From contig WPIO01000001.1 in NCBI GenBank assembly GCA_009760855.2, positions 7,435,001-7,499,000 on the forward strand: a stretch of 64,000 bases of DNA, written 5' to 3'. Below, piece by piece: positions 34,980 through 46,331 of this stretch. Position 1 is the stretch's first letter. Every line of letters starts with the position of its first letter. The position numbers were made by a program, and so were the translations under genes. Origin of the DNA: Cristatella mucedo. Its lineage: Eukaryota > Bryozoa > Phylactolaemata > Cristatellidae. The notes under the pieces are model-generated. The model saw nothing but the letters and a program-made list of their open reading frames with translations, did not search any database and was not told where the DNA came from.

Positions 34980-35895
34980 TTTAGAATTCTCGGCTATGGC
35001 CCACAATCGTCTACTACTGGGGGTCACACGAATTACTGCGATACAGCTACAATTTTTTGTATAACCTTCAGAGCACTTTGATTTTGATTCCAAATAATGC
35101 AGACCGGTTTTGCGAGTTTACCCACCTTCTTTCATGCAATTGCGCTTGCACGGTCTTGTGTTATTGCCTGAATGGCCTTTGTCAGCCAGCCTATTTACAA
35201 AGTCGAACGGCAATACAGCTGCTACCATTTTAACATAAAGCTTCGCGAAATTTCTGTCTTGATTAAAAATTATAAGAAAAAATGCCAATTTCACCCACCA
35301 AATGTAATTAGACTGCATATGCACGTTCTCATGCCTTTGCCTCCGATGATTTGGCCTAAATGACAGCCCAAAATATTCGAGTTGCAATAAAGCTGCCATT
35401 TTAGCAAAAAAGCTTCGCCAAACTGCAATTTTGACTCCGCCGTATTATGGAAAGCAGTGTTCCGGGTTAACCCATACAATTTTATATATATGCGATTGCG
35501 CTTGGTGGTTCTCATGCTATGTCCTCCGATAGGCCGGGCCAAATGGCAGCAGAAAAATTTGAACCGCAATAAAGCTTCCATTTCCACAAAAGGCTTCGCG
35601 AAACTGCGTTTGTAATTTCAAATGACCAAGAACAGTATCAAAATTTTACCAACTTAAGATTTCAGTCCACGGCTCTTGTGCATTTTTAGGCTATGGCAAA
35701 TGATGTACCGGCCCAAATGACAGCCCTAAATAGTCAAACTACGATACTGGTGCCATTTAAAAAAACGCTTTGCGAAGCTGTGGTTTTGAAAACAAATTTT
35801 AGCACGCAATGTTCCGTGCTTATCCACTAAATTTCATTTGATTGCGTTCTCATGCTACGGCCTCCAGTGACCCGGTTCAGCCAGCCTCCCTACAT
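34980..35895 (+). repeat. diverged ~175-bp tandem satellite, five units
   Basis: The motif GCAATAAAGCTGCCATTTT (variants) followed by AAGCTTCGCGAAACTG recurs at 35038, 35210, 35384, 35566 and 35741. The spacings are 172, 174, 182 and 175 bases. A second motif (CTCATGCTATGGCCTCCGAT variants) recurs at the same spacing. Units are diverged by point changes and small indels. Confidence 0.85.
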
Positions 35896-35899
35896 AAAA

Positions 35900-37046
35900 A
35901 TGACCTACTGCATTCCAGAACCACAGCGAGGCATATACGCATGTAGAGCTCCAGCCGTAGCCTACAACTCGCTAGTTCGAAGCCTGAAGTACAACTTGGT
36001 TAACTATCACTTCAGATGGCTTTTCATACTGTCTACATCACAGATTTAGGCATTTTTTGTGAATCGTTATAATTCAAGAGCCGGTGATAGGCTCAAGCAT
36101 TCTCAGAATCTGTTGATTTAGCACGCACACATAGTAATACCCTTTATTCCACGTTTATATAACCACTTTGCTCTGGTTTGCAAATGTCAGTTATGACTGT
36201 CGTTTGTCGCCCTGACCACTCTCATTCTCTGCCATCCAACGCTAAGTACTAGGCCTCATTTTCAGCTCTAAAGAGGTAGGTTCTCATGACAGTAGTCTTG
36301 AAGACCCGAAAATAGCTCAGGCTTCCGGGAGAAATTTCGGATTAGAGCAGGCCGATTGGTGAGATATCAATTCCCCACAGGCCGTTGACCGGAACAGCTA
36401 ATCTTTAGACTCGAGGGAGTTGAAAGACCTCGCTGGCTGTTAGGCCTGACCTAAACTCGCTAGGAAGAAGGTAGCCTGAACTTTGTAGCATGTATAAACC
36501 GCAATAAAATAAAAGTTTTGAACTTAATTCTCTGATCGAAGGGAAACTGATGTGAAAGTTCTTTAGCGACGATGTTGACAGATTCCTTTAACGGGCATTG
36601 GAGAGCGTAGGAATCCATTTTCTTTGCTACGGCCTTCTGCTCATACTGCTACTGATTTCATGCGACTTCACCTGTTGTTGTAAACGCTGTGCTCTTTGAC
36701 ACTAAGCGCTCGGCGTCATTGATGGTACAAAAACGTTGAAAGCATGGTCAAGATCTTGCGGCCAACACAAAGCGTATTTATTGGCCTGATTGCTTGGTGC
36801 CGCTCGGGTCCATGCGACTCAGACGGAGAACCGTTTTTCCTGCCCTCGGTCCTCGGTTTTCCTTTCGTCGTTTTGAACGTCGGTCGCAGTGTCTACTCTT
36901 CTACTCTCTGGTGCAATGGCTGCCCCGAATTCAAACTATCAACACTCGGCAACGTCTTAGCATTTTCGTTACCCTATAACGGGTAATTAGTCAGCAGTCA
37001 TTGCGTTTTTGGTGGAAATAGAAAGGACGTGCTCTAGCAGCCGAGG
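35900..37046. other. no gene seen
   Basis: Mixed DNA. A CGCAATAAAATAAAAG-like A-rich end at about 36498-36515 could mark a worn retrosequence, but its body was not recognised. Confidence 0.35.
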
Positions 37047-37226
37047 ATAAAAAAAATCCTAGCTGATTAAACAGCCTTGTTTTGTATATCGACAGAAGAG
37101 CCTTTACGGCTATCACCACCGCTTGCAGTGGCGATAAAGAATCGCCCACCGCAGGAATCAAACCCACGACCTCGGGACCGAGGTCGTGAAAGCAGCCACC
37201 TTACCTAGTGTGCCATCACGGCTCAC
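37047..37226 (-). mobile_element. SINE-A, full length
   Basis: Minus-strand copy. The 3' end AAATCCTAGCTGATTAAACA is read on +, and the head ends CTAGTGTGCCATCACGGCTC on +. The B box has one change (GGAATCAAACCC on +). Confidence 0.88.
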
Positions 37227-37954
37227 ATAGAGCGTTCAGTAGCGCCGGCTCACCGTACAGGAGCTCCTAATCTCTCGGGAATCGTCGAAATTCCCAGACG
37301 GGAATGCAACATAGTAACGGCATCAGAACAGCAGTTGTTGAAGACAGTCATATAGAAATGAGCTTCATTTCGAGTCCACGTCCACATTAATGAGTAGCCG
37401 CGTAAGTTTCACGAGCTCCGGGTTGGTGGACAAATGATATGGCCAGCAGGGGTTAACCCGGCTCGGACAAGCCTGCCCTCTGACGGACAGGATGTGCGAT
37501 GACCACTTTTCCCTTTGGCAGTTGGGTTAAGGATTCTCGGAAAGTCAACGTCAGTCGAGGGGGAACGTTCACGCAAAATAATCCCCGTCGCTAAGAACTA
37601 GCTCATCCCGAATGATGGAAACCTTGCGTTCGTGGTCGCCGCGTCCGTCTGCCGGGGGGGGGGGGAAGGGGCTCAAGTTAAGGGTGAGTGTGGCAGCCCT
37701 CCGCACGACCTGTCGTTGGGCTGGGTAGCGCGACCCAGAAACATACCTGCTGGCTCCAACGCAAAACACTATATTTTCCAAACCACGCCGACCAACCCCA
37801 GTCTACACACTCTAGACGGGCTGCCGGCGTAGAGGGATCTATCCCTCCCTCACCTGTACTCCTTCAGCAGCCCTTATTTTCCATGCACGCGCTGTTTTTC
37901 ACACTGTCTCGCCATCATTTGTTCCGAACCCACCCAAAAGCTAGCGGCAATTTT
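37227..37954. other. no gene seen
   Basis: Contains a G-run at about 37654-37664. Short frames only. Confidence 0.35.
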
Positions 37955-38249
37955 TAATAATAATAATAATAATATTGCACTTGATAAAGCGCCCTCAGAG
38001 AACTTAATCTCTTTCTAGGCGCTTTACATTTGCTGCAAAGTGATACGCAATAGAATAGTAAGTAAAATCATGCTTGAAAAACAAACAAAATGAATAACAT
38101 GGTTAGGGGTTACATGCACTGGGTCAGCATGCAAATGTGGTTAGTGGCAGCATGAACAGTGTCAGCACGCATAAGCACATCGAGGACGAATCACAAGGAC
38201 CCACTAAATGCTGTCCTAAATAGGTATGTTTTTAAGTTTTTAATTTTTG
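37955..38249 (-). mobile_element. L2-like LINE 3' UTR
   Basis: (TAA)n, the complement of the 3' hairpin (GCACTTGATAAAGCGCCCTC) and the full 3' UTR up to the end of the coding part. Confidence 0.85.
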
Positions 38250-38944
38250 GTAGATAGATGTCGCCACAGATGCCGCCAATGCATGGATTTGGGCAGGACT
38301 GCCGAGTCATCTTCCGACCTCTACAGCTCGTGAGCCTGCGGCTGCTTACGCAGTCTTAGCCCTCGTAGGGTCTCCGCCCAGTGCTCGCAGGCATCAGAGT
38401 CACGTTCCCTCACAGTGAGTGTCATCCATTGTGGCCACTCGCACCTTGGACGACATAGCGCATTTTCATCGAGGGAAAACGACCCAATCGCCGTCTAAGA
38501 CGGCAGCAGCATCCCAGTGCCCGACTTCCCATGACTGTAAGCGCTTGCGTCATTGTCATTCCACTTCCCCCTGTAATCTTGCTGTACCTAGAGTTCCTTC
38601 AGTAGTATTTTTCATTTTCCTTGTTGTTGGCGCACGCAATTTTGTTGTATGTTGTATGTTGTATGTTGTAATGTAGAGATAAATCAAACTGTCATTGCTC
38701 GGGCTTTAGCCCTGTGACTGAAACGCGGCTAGGGACCCGTGTTAATCGGACGAGCGTGGAATAAGCGAGAAATGGAGGGGAAATAACGTACTCACCCGAG
38801 TCTAGTTTACGACTTCGTGTCAAGGAGAAGCCGCTATTACGATTCCGTAAGTGGAAACTGGTCAGCTAGCCCTGATAAATAATGAATGTTTAAGGCAGCA
38901 AGACGTATCTGCAGCCGAATGTTTATTCTCCAACAATAGTAGTA
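38250..38944. other. no gene seen; short TTGTATG repeat
   Basis: A heptanucleotide TTGTATG repeats about four times at 38642-38670. A GC-richer segment at 38270-38600 has a frame but no recognised protein. Confidence 0.4.
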
Positions 38945-39112
38945 ATTAAAATCTTAGCTGATTTAACAGCCTCATTTGTATAGCGGCAGAAGAGCTATTA
39001 TTTGCTATCACCACCACTTGTATTTGGCAATACAGAATCACCCAATTGCACGGTTCAAACCCACGACCTCGGTCGTGAAGAGAAAGCACCTTACCTCTTG
39101 GGCTATCACCCT
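38945..39112 (-). mobile_element. SINE-A, diverged
   Basis: The end TTAGCTGATTTAACAGCCTC is read on +, with the B-box area CGGTTCAAACCC. The anticodon-like stem region is shortened by about 10 bases. Confidence 0.82.
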
Positions 39113-39212
39113 TATAAATGGCTAATTTGACGCCACTGCTGTCCTGCTGTAACATTACACGCCGGACATGTGAAAGTCGAGACCCTCTCTACGAGCAAGA
39201 GTTATCTCACAG

Positions 39213-39686
39213 TATTTTTACGAGTATAAGTCACACTTTCTTTCAATTTTTTTGAAAAAATAAACCTGTGACTTATACACTGCAAGTTAAATAATGTCAA
39301 AATAAAAAACACTCGTTTCTTACCGATCTAGACTGCTCAACTTGCTCATATTGGATTAGTTATTTTATACTATACTTTACTGTATTGACCCTGTTATTAG
39401 TGTCTTGCTTGGATTGGATGCTTGAATGAACTTGCTGGATGGAACTGAAGATGATGCAATCTGTGAGGAAAGTGACGATTCAGACAATGACAGTGTTGCA
39501 GAAGACTATGAAGATGATGCCAGCGATACTGATGACGATTTTCTTGCAAACTTTGATGATTAACTTATTTCAATACAAAATGAGCAATATATTCAGTAAT
39601 AATATTTTTCGATAAAAACTTTCAAAAAATGTCAATAAATTTAGGGAGTGACTTATACTTGGGTGCGACTTATACTCGTAAAAATA
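39213..39686 (+). mobile_element. pogo/Tigger-like non-autonomous DNA transposon
   Basis: The 20-base termini TATTTTTACGAGTATAAGTC (39213-39232) and its exact complement (39667-39686) define a 474-base element. The outer TA at both ends fits TA target duplication of the Tc1/mariner-pogo superfamily. Inner copies of a GTGACTTATAC motif lie near both ends (about 39268 and 39646). The interior keeps only the last part of a transposase-like reading frame (39426-39563), so the element looks internally deleted. Confidence 0.75.
39426..39563 (+). pseudogene. C-terminal remnant of a pogo-like transposase
   Basis: 45 codons from ATG to TAA, beginning MNLLDGTEDDAICEES and continuing as an Asp/Glu/Ser-rich tail that ends FLANFDD. 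A stop codon lies immediately upstream in frame. By recollection, pogo/Tigger (DDE_1, jerky-like) transposases often end with an LDGSEDD-type motif and an acidic tail. Its position just inside the 3' terminal repeat fits. No DNA-binding or catalytic domain remains. Confidence 0.6.
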
Positions 39687-40127
39687 GACTTAAACTTAAT
39701 AAAAAGTTAATCTGAGTGATGACTGCACAGTTTACTTCATATCTCGTTCTGGTCAGGTATGGCCCTCTTCGGCTGTGGAATATAGAAAGATAAGTTAAGA
39801 GCCTTTTTGATTGCTGATATGCTCTGATATCATCACCATACCTGCATGCGTCGGTGCGGCTTCTACGACTCGCTATCAGGCGTGCTTCGAGGCTGTAGTT
39901 CCACCAGCATCGTTCGCGCTTCATCAAGGAATAGTAGTAGCTAATTTACGGGGCTGCGCTGGGGAAGGACTCAAGAATTTGCCAGAGCCGTCATACGCAT
40001 TCGCAATAATTATCTGTCAAGTTTATTGATTTCAGAAAAAATTTTAAATTATTGAATTCAAAATAAATTAGTCATTTTGAAATATTTTCAAAGTCGTGCA
40101 TAAGATAGTGACTGCAGGTCAACTCTT

Positions 40128-40170
40128 TATTGCACCAGCGGAAGTAAACTCACCATGGCGGCGGCCACAA
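40128..40170 (+). promoter_or_regulatory. candidate ABCF3 core promoter motifs
   Basis: An ETS-like CGGAAGT (40139-40145) sits just upstream of a YY1-like CACCATGGCGGC (40151-40162), 40-50 bases before the inferred ABCF3 start. This pairing is common at TATA-less housekeeping promoters. No TATA box was seen. The transcription start itself is not known. Confidence 0.4.
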
Positions 40171-40241
40171 ACCGGAAAAGCTTGCCAATCAATGGCGGAG
40201 CAAGTTGCGGAGTTGCTTACGGAGACCTTTCCTCACATTGA
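40155..40241 (+). other. upstream ORF overlapping the ABCF3 start
   Basis: ATG 40155 has a strong context (CACCATGG). It opens 28 codons in a different frame and ends at TGA 40239-40241, inside the first ABCF3 codons. If it is in the mRNA it would lower initiation at 40192, whose context is weaker (T at -3, G at +4). It may instead be only part of a YY1-like promoter motif. Confidence 0.4.
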
Positions 40242-40267
40242 CTCCGAGCTAGTAAATTATGTTACGG
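40192..40267 (+). CDS. ABCF3: ABCF3, coding exon 1
   Basis: First exon of a GCN20-like ABC subfamily F protein, a soluble twin-ATPase-domain protein without membrane segments. Yeast Gcn20 works with Gcn1 in activating Gcn2 on ribosomes. The peptide MAEQVAELLTETFPHIDSEL, continuing VNYVT, fits the ABCF3 N-terminal pattern of a short amphipathic helix and (D/N)YVTG. The start was chosen because family similarity begins there; an in-frame ATG at 40096 would only add unrelated residues. The exon ends at a GTACGT donor (40268), phase 1, and joins exon 2 to complete the Gly codon. Intron 1 is 2,383 bases. ABCF3 is the only protein-coding gene with a family-level assignment on this strand. Confidence 0.85.
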
Positions 40268-41189
40268 GTACGTCAGGAATTTCAGCGGCGAGAAAGAGCG
40301 CGTGAGCTCAGTGCGTCACTCTTGGCTGCTTGGTAGAGCTAATTATATTGCCTGCACTTTCTTTGCTTGGAAACTGCTCAATACGTGGTGCAACTTAGGA
40401 GCTTCCTGGAGACAGCGACCTGTATAGAGTACAAATTTGTATCGCGCGCACTGTGGTGCGGATTAAGTGACAGTTTCCGGAATTTGACAGCCAGAGCAGG
40501 TCGGAGCAAGAAGAAGTCGTCCAACGGCCAGCGTGACGCAGCGGAGTGTTCTCTTAAATGCATGCTGGGACGCTCGAGCGAGTTAGCGTTACAATGCTGA
40601 ATGAGGCATGCGAGCCTAAGTTCGGATCATGCAGATTCCATTATTTTATTTAGCACCGTAGCAGCTGGTAATTGGACTTGAGAGCTTCCAATTTTTTTCT
40701 TTTGATCGTTTCTACATTCGTCGGACGGTTCGAATCTAGTCAACTTGATTGCCTGGTCTTGGGATTATATGATTACAGTTCTCGATAAAGCTATATTGGA
40801 GCCTATGTAGCCTTTACACTTCATAGCAAATGGCTTTTTTATTTGCCACTGCCTTTCTCACGACGCGACGTAGCTGCCCACTTCCCTACCACAAATGCAC
40901 GGTATGCTTGAGCCATAGGCCGACTATTTAATTAGTCGGTATTTCTTGCTCAGCTCCAGTATTCATACCTCTATTTATACCACTAAAGAGCTTAGTCAAA
41001 CCTTGCTGTTCGTTGTGCACGTCTGCTCGAGGGGATATAGCGCAATTCCCAAAGGTTTTAATTTCAATCCTTGCTGTAAGTGGTCATATTTTGGCTGAAT
41101 TTACTTCTTATCAGCAGTGGTAAGCTGCAAACGTCCGAAGTGACTATTTGGAATAGTACCCTATCCTTGATAAAAGAGTCCCTGCTGTT

Positions 41190-41300
41190 AACCATTCGAT
41201 AGTGCTTCTTCTGCAGCAAATATAAAGTGCCTAGAAAGAGATTTGAGTTCTCTGAGGGCGCTATATCAAATTCACTATTGTTATTATATATATATATGTA
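41190..41300 (+). mobile_element. L2-like LINE 3' end in ABCF3 intron 1
   Basis: AACCATTCGATAGTGCTTCT, GCAAATATAAAGTGCCTAGA, AAGAGATTTGAGTTCTCTGA and GGGCGCTATATC, then ATTATT and an AT run. Confidence 0.7.
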
Positions 41301-42142
41301 ATTATTTTAATTAGAGTACCCTGTCTTTGCTCGAAATGGAATATGTGCTGTTAGATTTGGAATACATTGCCACAGGCACTATCTTCGAAGTGCCTGGATA
41401 GGCTCAACCATTTTTTTACTGCTGAGCTGGCCTGTGAACTTATGAGAATGGCTTTCATCTTTTTCTACTACCCAGCTGGTCATTTTAAGATGCAATCGAT
41501 GGCCCATATTGCAAGAAGCCGTGCATTAACAGAAATTTTCTCCGAACACTTCTGGGCTATTCGCCAGTCACCAGTTGGCACTCAGGAAGAGATGCTTGCA
41601 TTACTGACTGAGGAATAAATAAATTAGAGCAGTGTGGTTATCGTACTCTCTGCTTTTTGTCAGTATGAGTGTCCCGTGTTGGTGGCAACTGCTGATGTAT
41701 TTCCAAAAACTATTGCTACAAATCCTGTAAAGCTCCCACAACCCGAATCCGAGTGCTTATTAGCATTTGACAATGTTCCTGTTTCCTTCATTTGCTTGTT
41801 CTGGGACTGACATGGGTTCTTGATCCTAACATAATGAAGAAATCCTGGTCCTGCTAACTATTAGAAATTTTGAAGTAGCTTACCTCATTTGTAGGGCTTT
41901 ATTTTTACTTTGTTTCTAGAGAGAGGCAGAAATGCTGTTAGGTATAAGCATGGAGAGATCAGAAACTTTCCATAATTCGTCTTTATCTTTGGATCCTTGA
42001 CATATATTTGTGTGAATATTAAGGTGTTAGGATCAAGCCTACCACAAGAGTAAAGGTCATATTTGGGATGCAGACACTTTCGCTTAAGTCGTCGTGCATA
42101 TATCATCTGCGTATATGCTTACATGCATACCCTATATATAAC

Positions 42143-42180
<38 letters not shown>

Positions 42181-42340
42181 CACTTTTGCCGGTCAGTATG
42201 TGGTGCTGTTACTAATGGCTTAATAGGTATTATATAGAGCACTATATAGAGAGAGATATATAGACTATAGACTATATTGAGCACCTATATAGAGCACCTA
42301 AAAATAAGATTTTGTTCTCTCAAAGAGAAATCATAATACA
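42143..42340 (+). repeat. (TA)n and TATAGAGCAC repeats
   Basis: An AT run at 42145-42179 is followed by repeated TATATAGAGCAC-type words. A degenerate hairpin-like tail (GAGCACCTAAAAATAAGATT, TTGTTCTCTC) lies at about 42290-42325 and may be another LINE/SINE-B end. Confidence 0.6.
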
Positions 42341-42650
42341 TTAGTAATATCATTATCGTTAATGTTTTTCCTACCATAAGTTATTCGTTACGATCGACTT
42401 GCCATGCTGCCTACCTGGTGGGATGTTTTTTTTGCTTTGTCTTTATACTCGTCGATTGGAATCATTCATTTTGCAATCTTAGTGTGCATATTATTGCAAT
42501 CACTTGCCGTCATATGCTGAGCCTAGGGTTGTGTAGTGTCGGGTTATGTTTTGTCACATTAGCCAGTTTTTTCCACAATACAGACTGCAGGCAAGCTGTT
42601 CTTATAAAAGGTACTTAGACCCTGTATATTCAGATGCTGCTTAATTGCAG

Positions 42651-42795
42651 GTGTTCTTGACAGTGGTTCTGGTGATGTCAGCAGCACCAGTGATGTATTT
42701 GAAGCCATTGGCGGTATTCTGGGAGAAGTTGCTCTCGGCTGGTCTGAGGAAGATATAGTCGAGCTCTGTGACAATTTATTTCATCTAGTTAAGCT
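42651..42795 (+). CDS. ABCF3: ABCF3, coding exon 2
   Basis: Bounded by TTAATTGCAG and a GTAAGT donor. Joined in phase 1 to exon 1, it reads GVLDSGSGDVSSTSDVFEAI followed by GGILGEVALGWSEEDIVELC and ends in phase 2 within LVKL. It fits the ABCF3 N-terminal helical region (GVL.SG...F.S..D..EA.G..L.E), residues about 26-74. Intron 2 is 5,756 bases and carries a LINE (44945) and a foldback element (46219). Confidence 0.85.
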
Positions 42796-44944
42796 GTAAG
42801 TCTAACAATTGCAGTGTGCCTGTAACACTAAGTAACATGTTTCAGTTTATTTTTGTCCTTGGGTTAGTGTGTTTTTCGAATCCCTTATGCCTAAAATAAA
42901 TAGGGAATAGCTATTGTCCTACAAAAACTTCGCTTCTATAGTCGGGACAATCATAGTTTGAAATTATCCGGCTTTGCTGTTAAGCACGGTGCAAACGCTC
43001 GGTTCACATATATACAACGTGCTGTGCTGCTACCCGAACTAGTGAATTTTAGGGATAAATATTGAATAGTATCCATAATACACAGTACAGGTGCCTTAAA
43101 CGAGCATTTTAGCTTGCATTACTGCATAGTAAGAAAATAGTAAATAATCGTATTTGATAGGCATGGCATAAGCAGCTGCTTGCACCCAGCAAATGCATTT
43201 TGCTATGTGTACGGGCAATTTTTTTAAAGACGAGCAAAAATACTCCGTGAAATTGTCGGTTAAGATGTGCATGGTCTACAAAGCATACTTTGGATGCCTG
43301 TCAGTGATCAAAACAAGCCCTTGGCACCTCATTCAAGCCCTTGGCACCTCATTTCACTTGCAAATACTGCCAGCAAACTTGTAGGTGAATTGAATAATTG
43401 CTGCTTGCTAGATGGAGTTTCTTGCATAATATTAGGCAATGTGTGGAACATTATTTTTGAATTGATATAATTTTGGTATTTTGACATGCTGGTAGAGAAG
43501 AGAAAAGAGCCACGAAGTTTGCTATCCTAAGATTTTGGAAGCAAGTGACTGACAACTCAAGCAGCTGCCTTATGCTATATAGTGGATCCTTCCAAACCTC
43601 GAACTGGGAAGAGCTTACCCATCATCATGTATTCACACATACTTTCATTCATCGCCCCAATACCACATTACCCTGAGCTTCCCACCCCCACTGTTCTAGG
43701 GAGGGATCAGTCATCTTCAGGAGAGAGCAACTAGTCATATAGCGAGGAAGGTATTGCAGATCCAGATTGTAATTTCTCTGACCACCGTAGGTTTGGCTGT
43801 AGGCCACAAACACTTTCCGTGACCTGATTATATGAAGCAAAATGCAAAGCCTCACTGGTGCCACTGTGGGCTTGGAAGAACAATGCATGTGATACTTGAA
43901 AAAGTCGGTCCGGTCTCGGACATGCGTTCTATTTTAAATTTACTCGCAGAATGGCAATTTTGATAAATAACACGACAAACACTTTGCTGATATATGGACT
44001 AGTTTGATCACTCTCTGGTGGCGTATGACGTTCACATGGCACAACTATCGAAACGGGTGTTGCTATCTTCATCAAAGAGTGTTAACTACTTTAGAGATAT
44101 TCGAGAGGTAAACTCATAGATGACGAAACATTATGTAAAATGTATCGCACATGCTCAAGTGTGCAACTTTAACCTCTGCAGAAACGTGGTTTCTCACACC
44201 TGCTTGGTAGCGCTCACTAAGCTGCCATCCCTGCAATTCAAAATCTGCTATATTCTGTGTTTGCTTGAGTATGAAGTAAAAGTTTTGGTTCTTGCTTTAC
44301 TTGAAAGTTGTTATCATGGAGAAGGCACGATTTGAGGCAATACCAGAGATCAAAAAGAACCTAAAGTTGGAAGTAGCCTTGTTGTATGTTTCACTATTCA
44401 AGAGCCATGTATTGTAATAGACATCGGCCCTTTAAAGATGGGTTTGAATTAAAGTAGTGGAGCTAAATGAAAACGACTATTCTATTCGTTATTTGTAGTC
44501 CAGCAAATGTGACCATTAGCAGATGTATCCTGGCTTGACAAGTGTTGCCTCTGCCCAGTCCGATGGTTTTAAATCTTTAATATCTCTGTATCTGTCTTGA
44601 GCATATATGTTTGAAACTAGCTTATTTTCTACTGATTTCAGCACAAGCGTCATGACCTGCCGCGAAGGCTCAAGCAGCATTGCGTAATTTAGACAACTCA
44701 CTCTTAACAGTTATCTAATTTTAGTCTACATCTAGGGCCATGTAGCTTCTAACTGTTGGTGACTTGTTAACAGCTTGCCTGACAATTAGTTCTTAAGATG
44801 AACTGTCTTGCACCCAAGCATACTAGCTCTGATAGGTAGGTGGCGTTTCTCCAAATGAGGGAGACATACAACTGTGGGAGGAAACTTGAAGAAGCTGTTA
44901 CGATTTGGATCTATGTGCTTCAGCAGTAAGTAATAGTTCAGTTG

Positions 44945-45752
44945 CAATAATAATTATAAATATGTACAGCACCCTCAGAGAACTGTATCTCTTTCTAGGC
45001 ACTTTACATTTACTGCAAAGGAAGCATAATCGAAGGATTAGTGGTAGCATGCTCAATGACAACAAGCATAATAAGCTTAGAGGTGGCATTCACAAGGTCA
45101 GCATGCACTTATGGTTACTGTCAATATGCGCTGTGTCAGCAGGCATAAGCACACAAAGAACCAATCACGTGGGCCCACTAAATGCTGTGATAAATAGATG
45201 CCTTTTTAGCTTCTTTTTAAATGTCAAATCAGCGTGTCGTGATGCCAGTCGGAACTGGGTTGAAGGCTTTGGGAGCATATGAACAACTAAAATCACGGTC
45301 TCCAAAGGATTCGAGGTTTGTACAATGTATAGGTAAACGATTAGATTCCGAAAAGCGGGTAGTACTATGCTTAGCCTGGTGGTGGAGTATCTAATCGGTA
45401 GGCTGGAGCCAAAAATGGAGGGACCCAAATGTGAGCGACAGAACCTTGAAGTCAATGCGCTGCTTGACTTGGAGCCTGTGCAGGTTGGTGAGAAGTGGCG
45501 TGATGTGGCAACTGTGATGCTCATGACACACAAGCCTAGCTGCCGAGTTTTGCACCAACTGTGAGCGTCTGATAACACAAGCCAGTAGGCAGTGATTTCC
45601 AGAAGTCGAGACGGGATGTCACAAATGCATGGACCAGTTTCGATGTTGTGTCCCTGTCTAAGCAAGCCCGAATTATAGCAATGTTGTGAAGCTTAAAGTA
45701 GGCAAACTTGACTGTGGAGTGGTTCTGGTCGTCTAATGAAAGGTCACTTTGA
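44945..45752 (-). mobile_element. L2-like LINE, 5' truncated, in ABCF3 intron 2
   Basis: A worn (TAA)n end, the 3' hairpin complement (GCACCCTCAGAGAACTGTAT), the 3' UTR and the C-terminal part of the LINE protein, frame-broken. Similarity to the 61498 copy runs to about 45752. Confidence 0.8.
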
Positions 45753-46218
45753 GGGCCATTTTCTCCAAAATGTGTGAATACATTTAAAACCGATGTCTGT
45801 AGTTTGGAATCAACAAAGTAGCTTCCCCAGATGATTTTGGAAATGGCAGGAACATTGCCATGGATCGAAGTTATTCGTCGAACCCTATCAGAAAATACCT
45901 CTTGCTAATTCTTAACAAAACAACTTCGTCTACTTCAGGTTTTTAGCGTTTACCTTTTAACAGGTGGTGAGAAGCATACCATATTTAGATCAGAACGAGG
46001 AGTGTGTGACCACTCACACGGAAATGCCTGCTCTTAACTGTCAGCAGGCAGTAGCTACCTTAGCTAGCAAGTCGTTGCGCAAAGTGCAGTTCTGTCAGAC
46101 TGAACTTTTGCTCTAACAGCTGTGGCAGGGAATGAGTTGTCTGGCCTTTGCCGTACTCAGTTGACACATGCACAATTCATTTAAGCTATTACGACATCAT
46201 CTATTTATAGATTGAGCT

Positions 46219-46331
46219 CACTTCCTGCTATGGGCACGGTGCCCATAGCAGCTAATAAGGCCTCGTTTGGCATAGAGCCAGGTCAGTTCCTGCTCATCCT
46301 GGTATGGGCACAGTGCCCATAGCAGGAAGTG
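46219..46331. mobile_element. 113-bp foldback (MITE-like) element
   Basis: The outer 19-base inverted repeats CACTTCCTGCTATGGGCAC (46219-46237) and its exact complement (46313-46331) can be extended outward with mismatches by about 9 bases. Each end also carries its own palindrome (CTGCTATGGGCAC-G-GTGCCCATAGCAG at the left, a one-mismatch version at the right). No coding capacity. No target duplication was clear. Confidence 0.65.

Noticed and set aside
41367-41618. 83-codon frame in ABCF3 intron 1
   Set aside because: Varied residues but no recognised family, no splice sites fitting ABCF3, and no upstream coding signal; could be an old pseudogene fragment.
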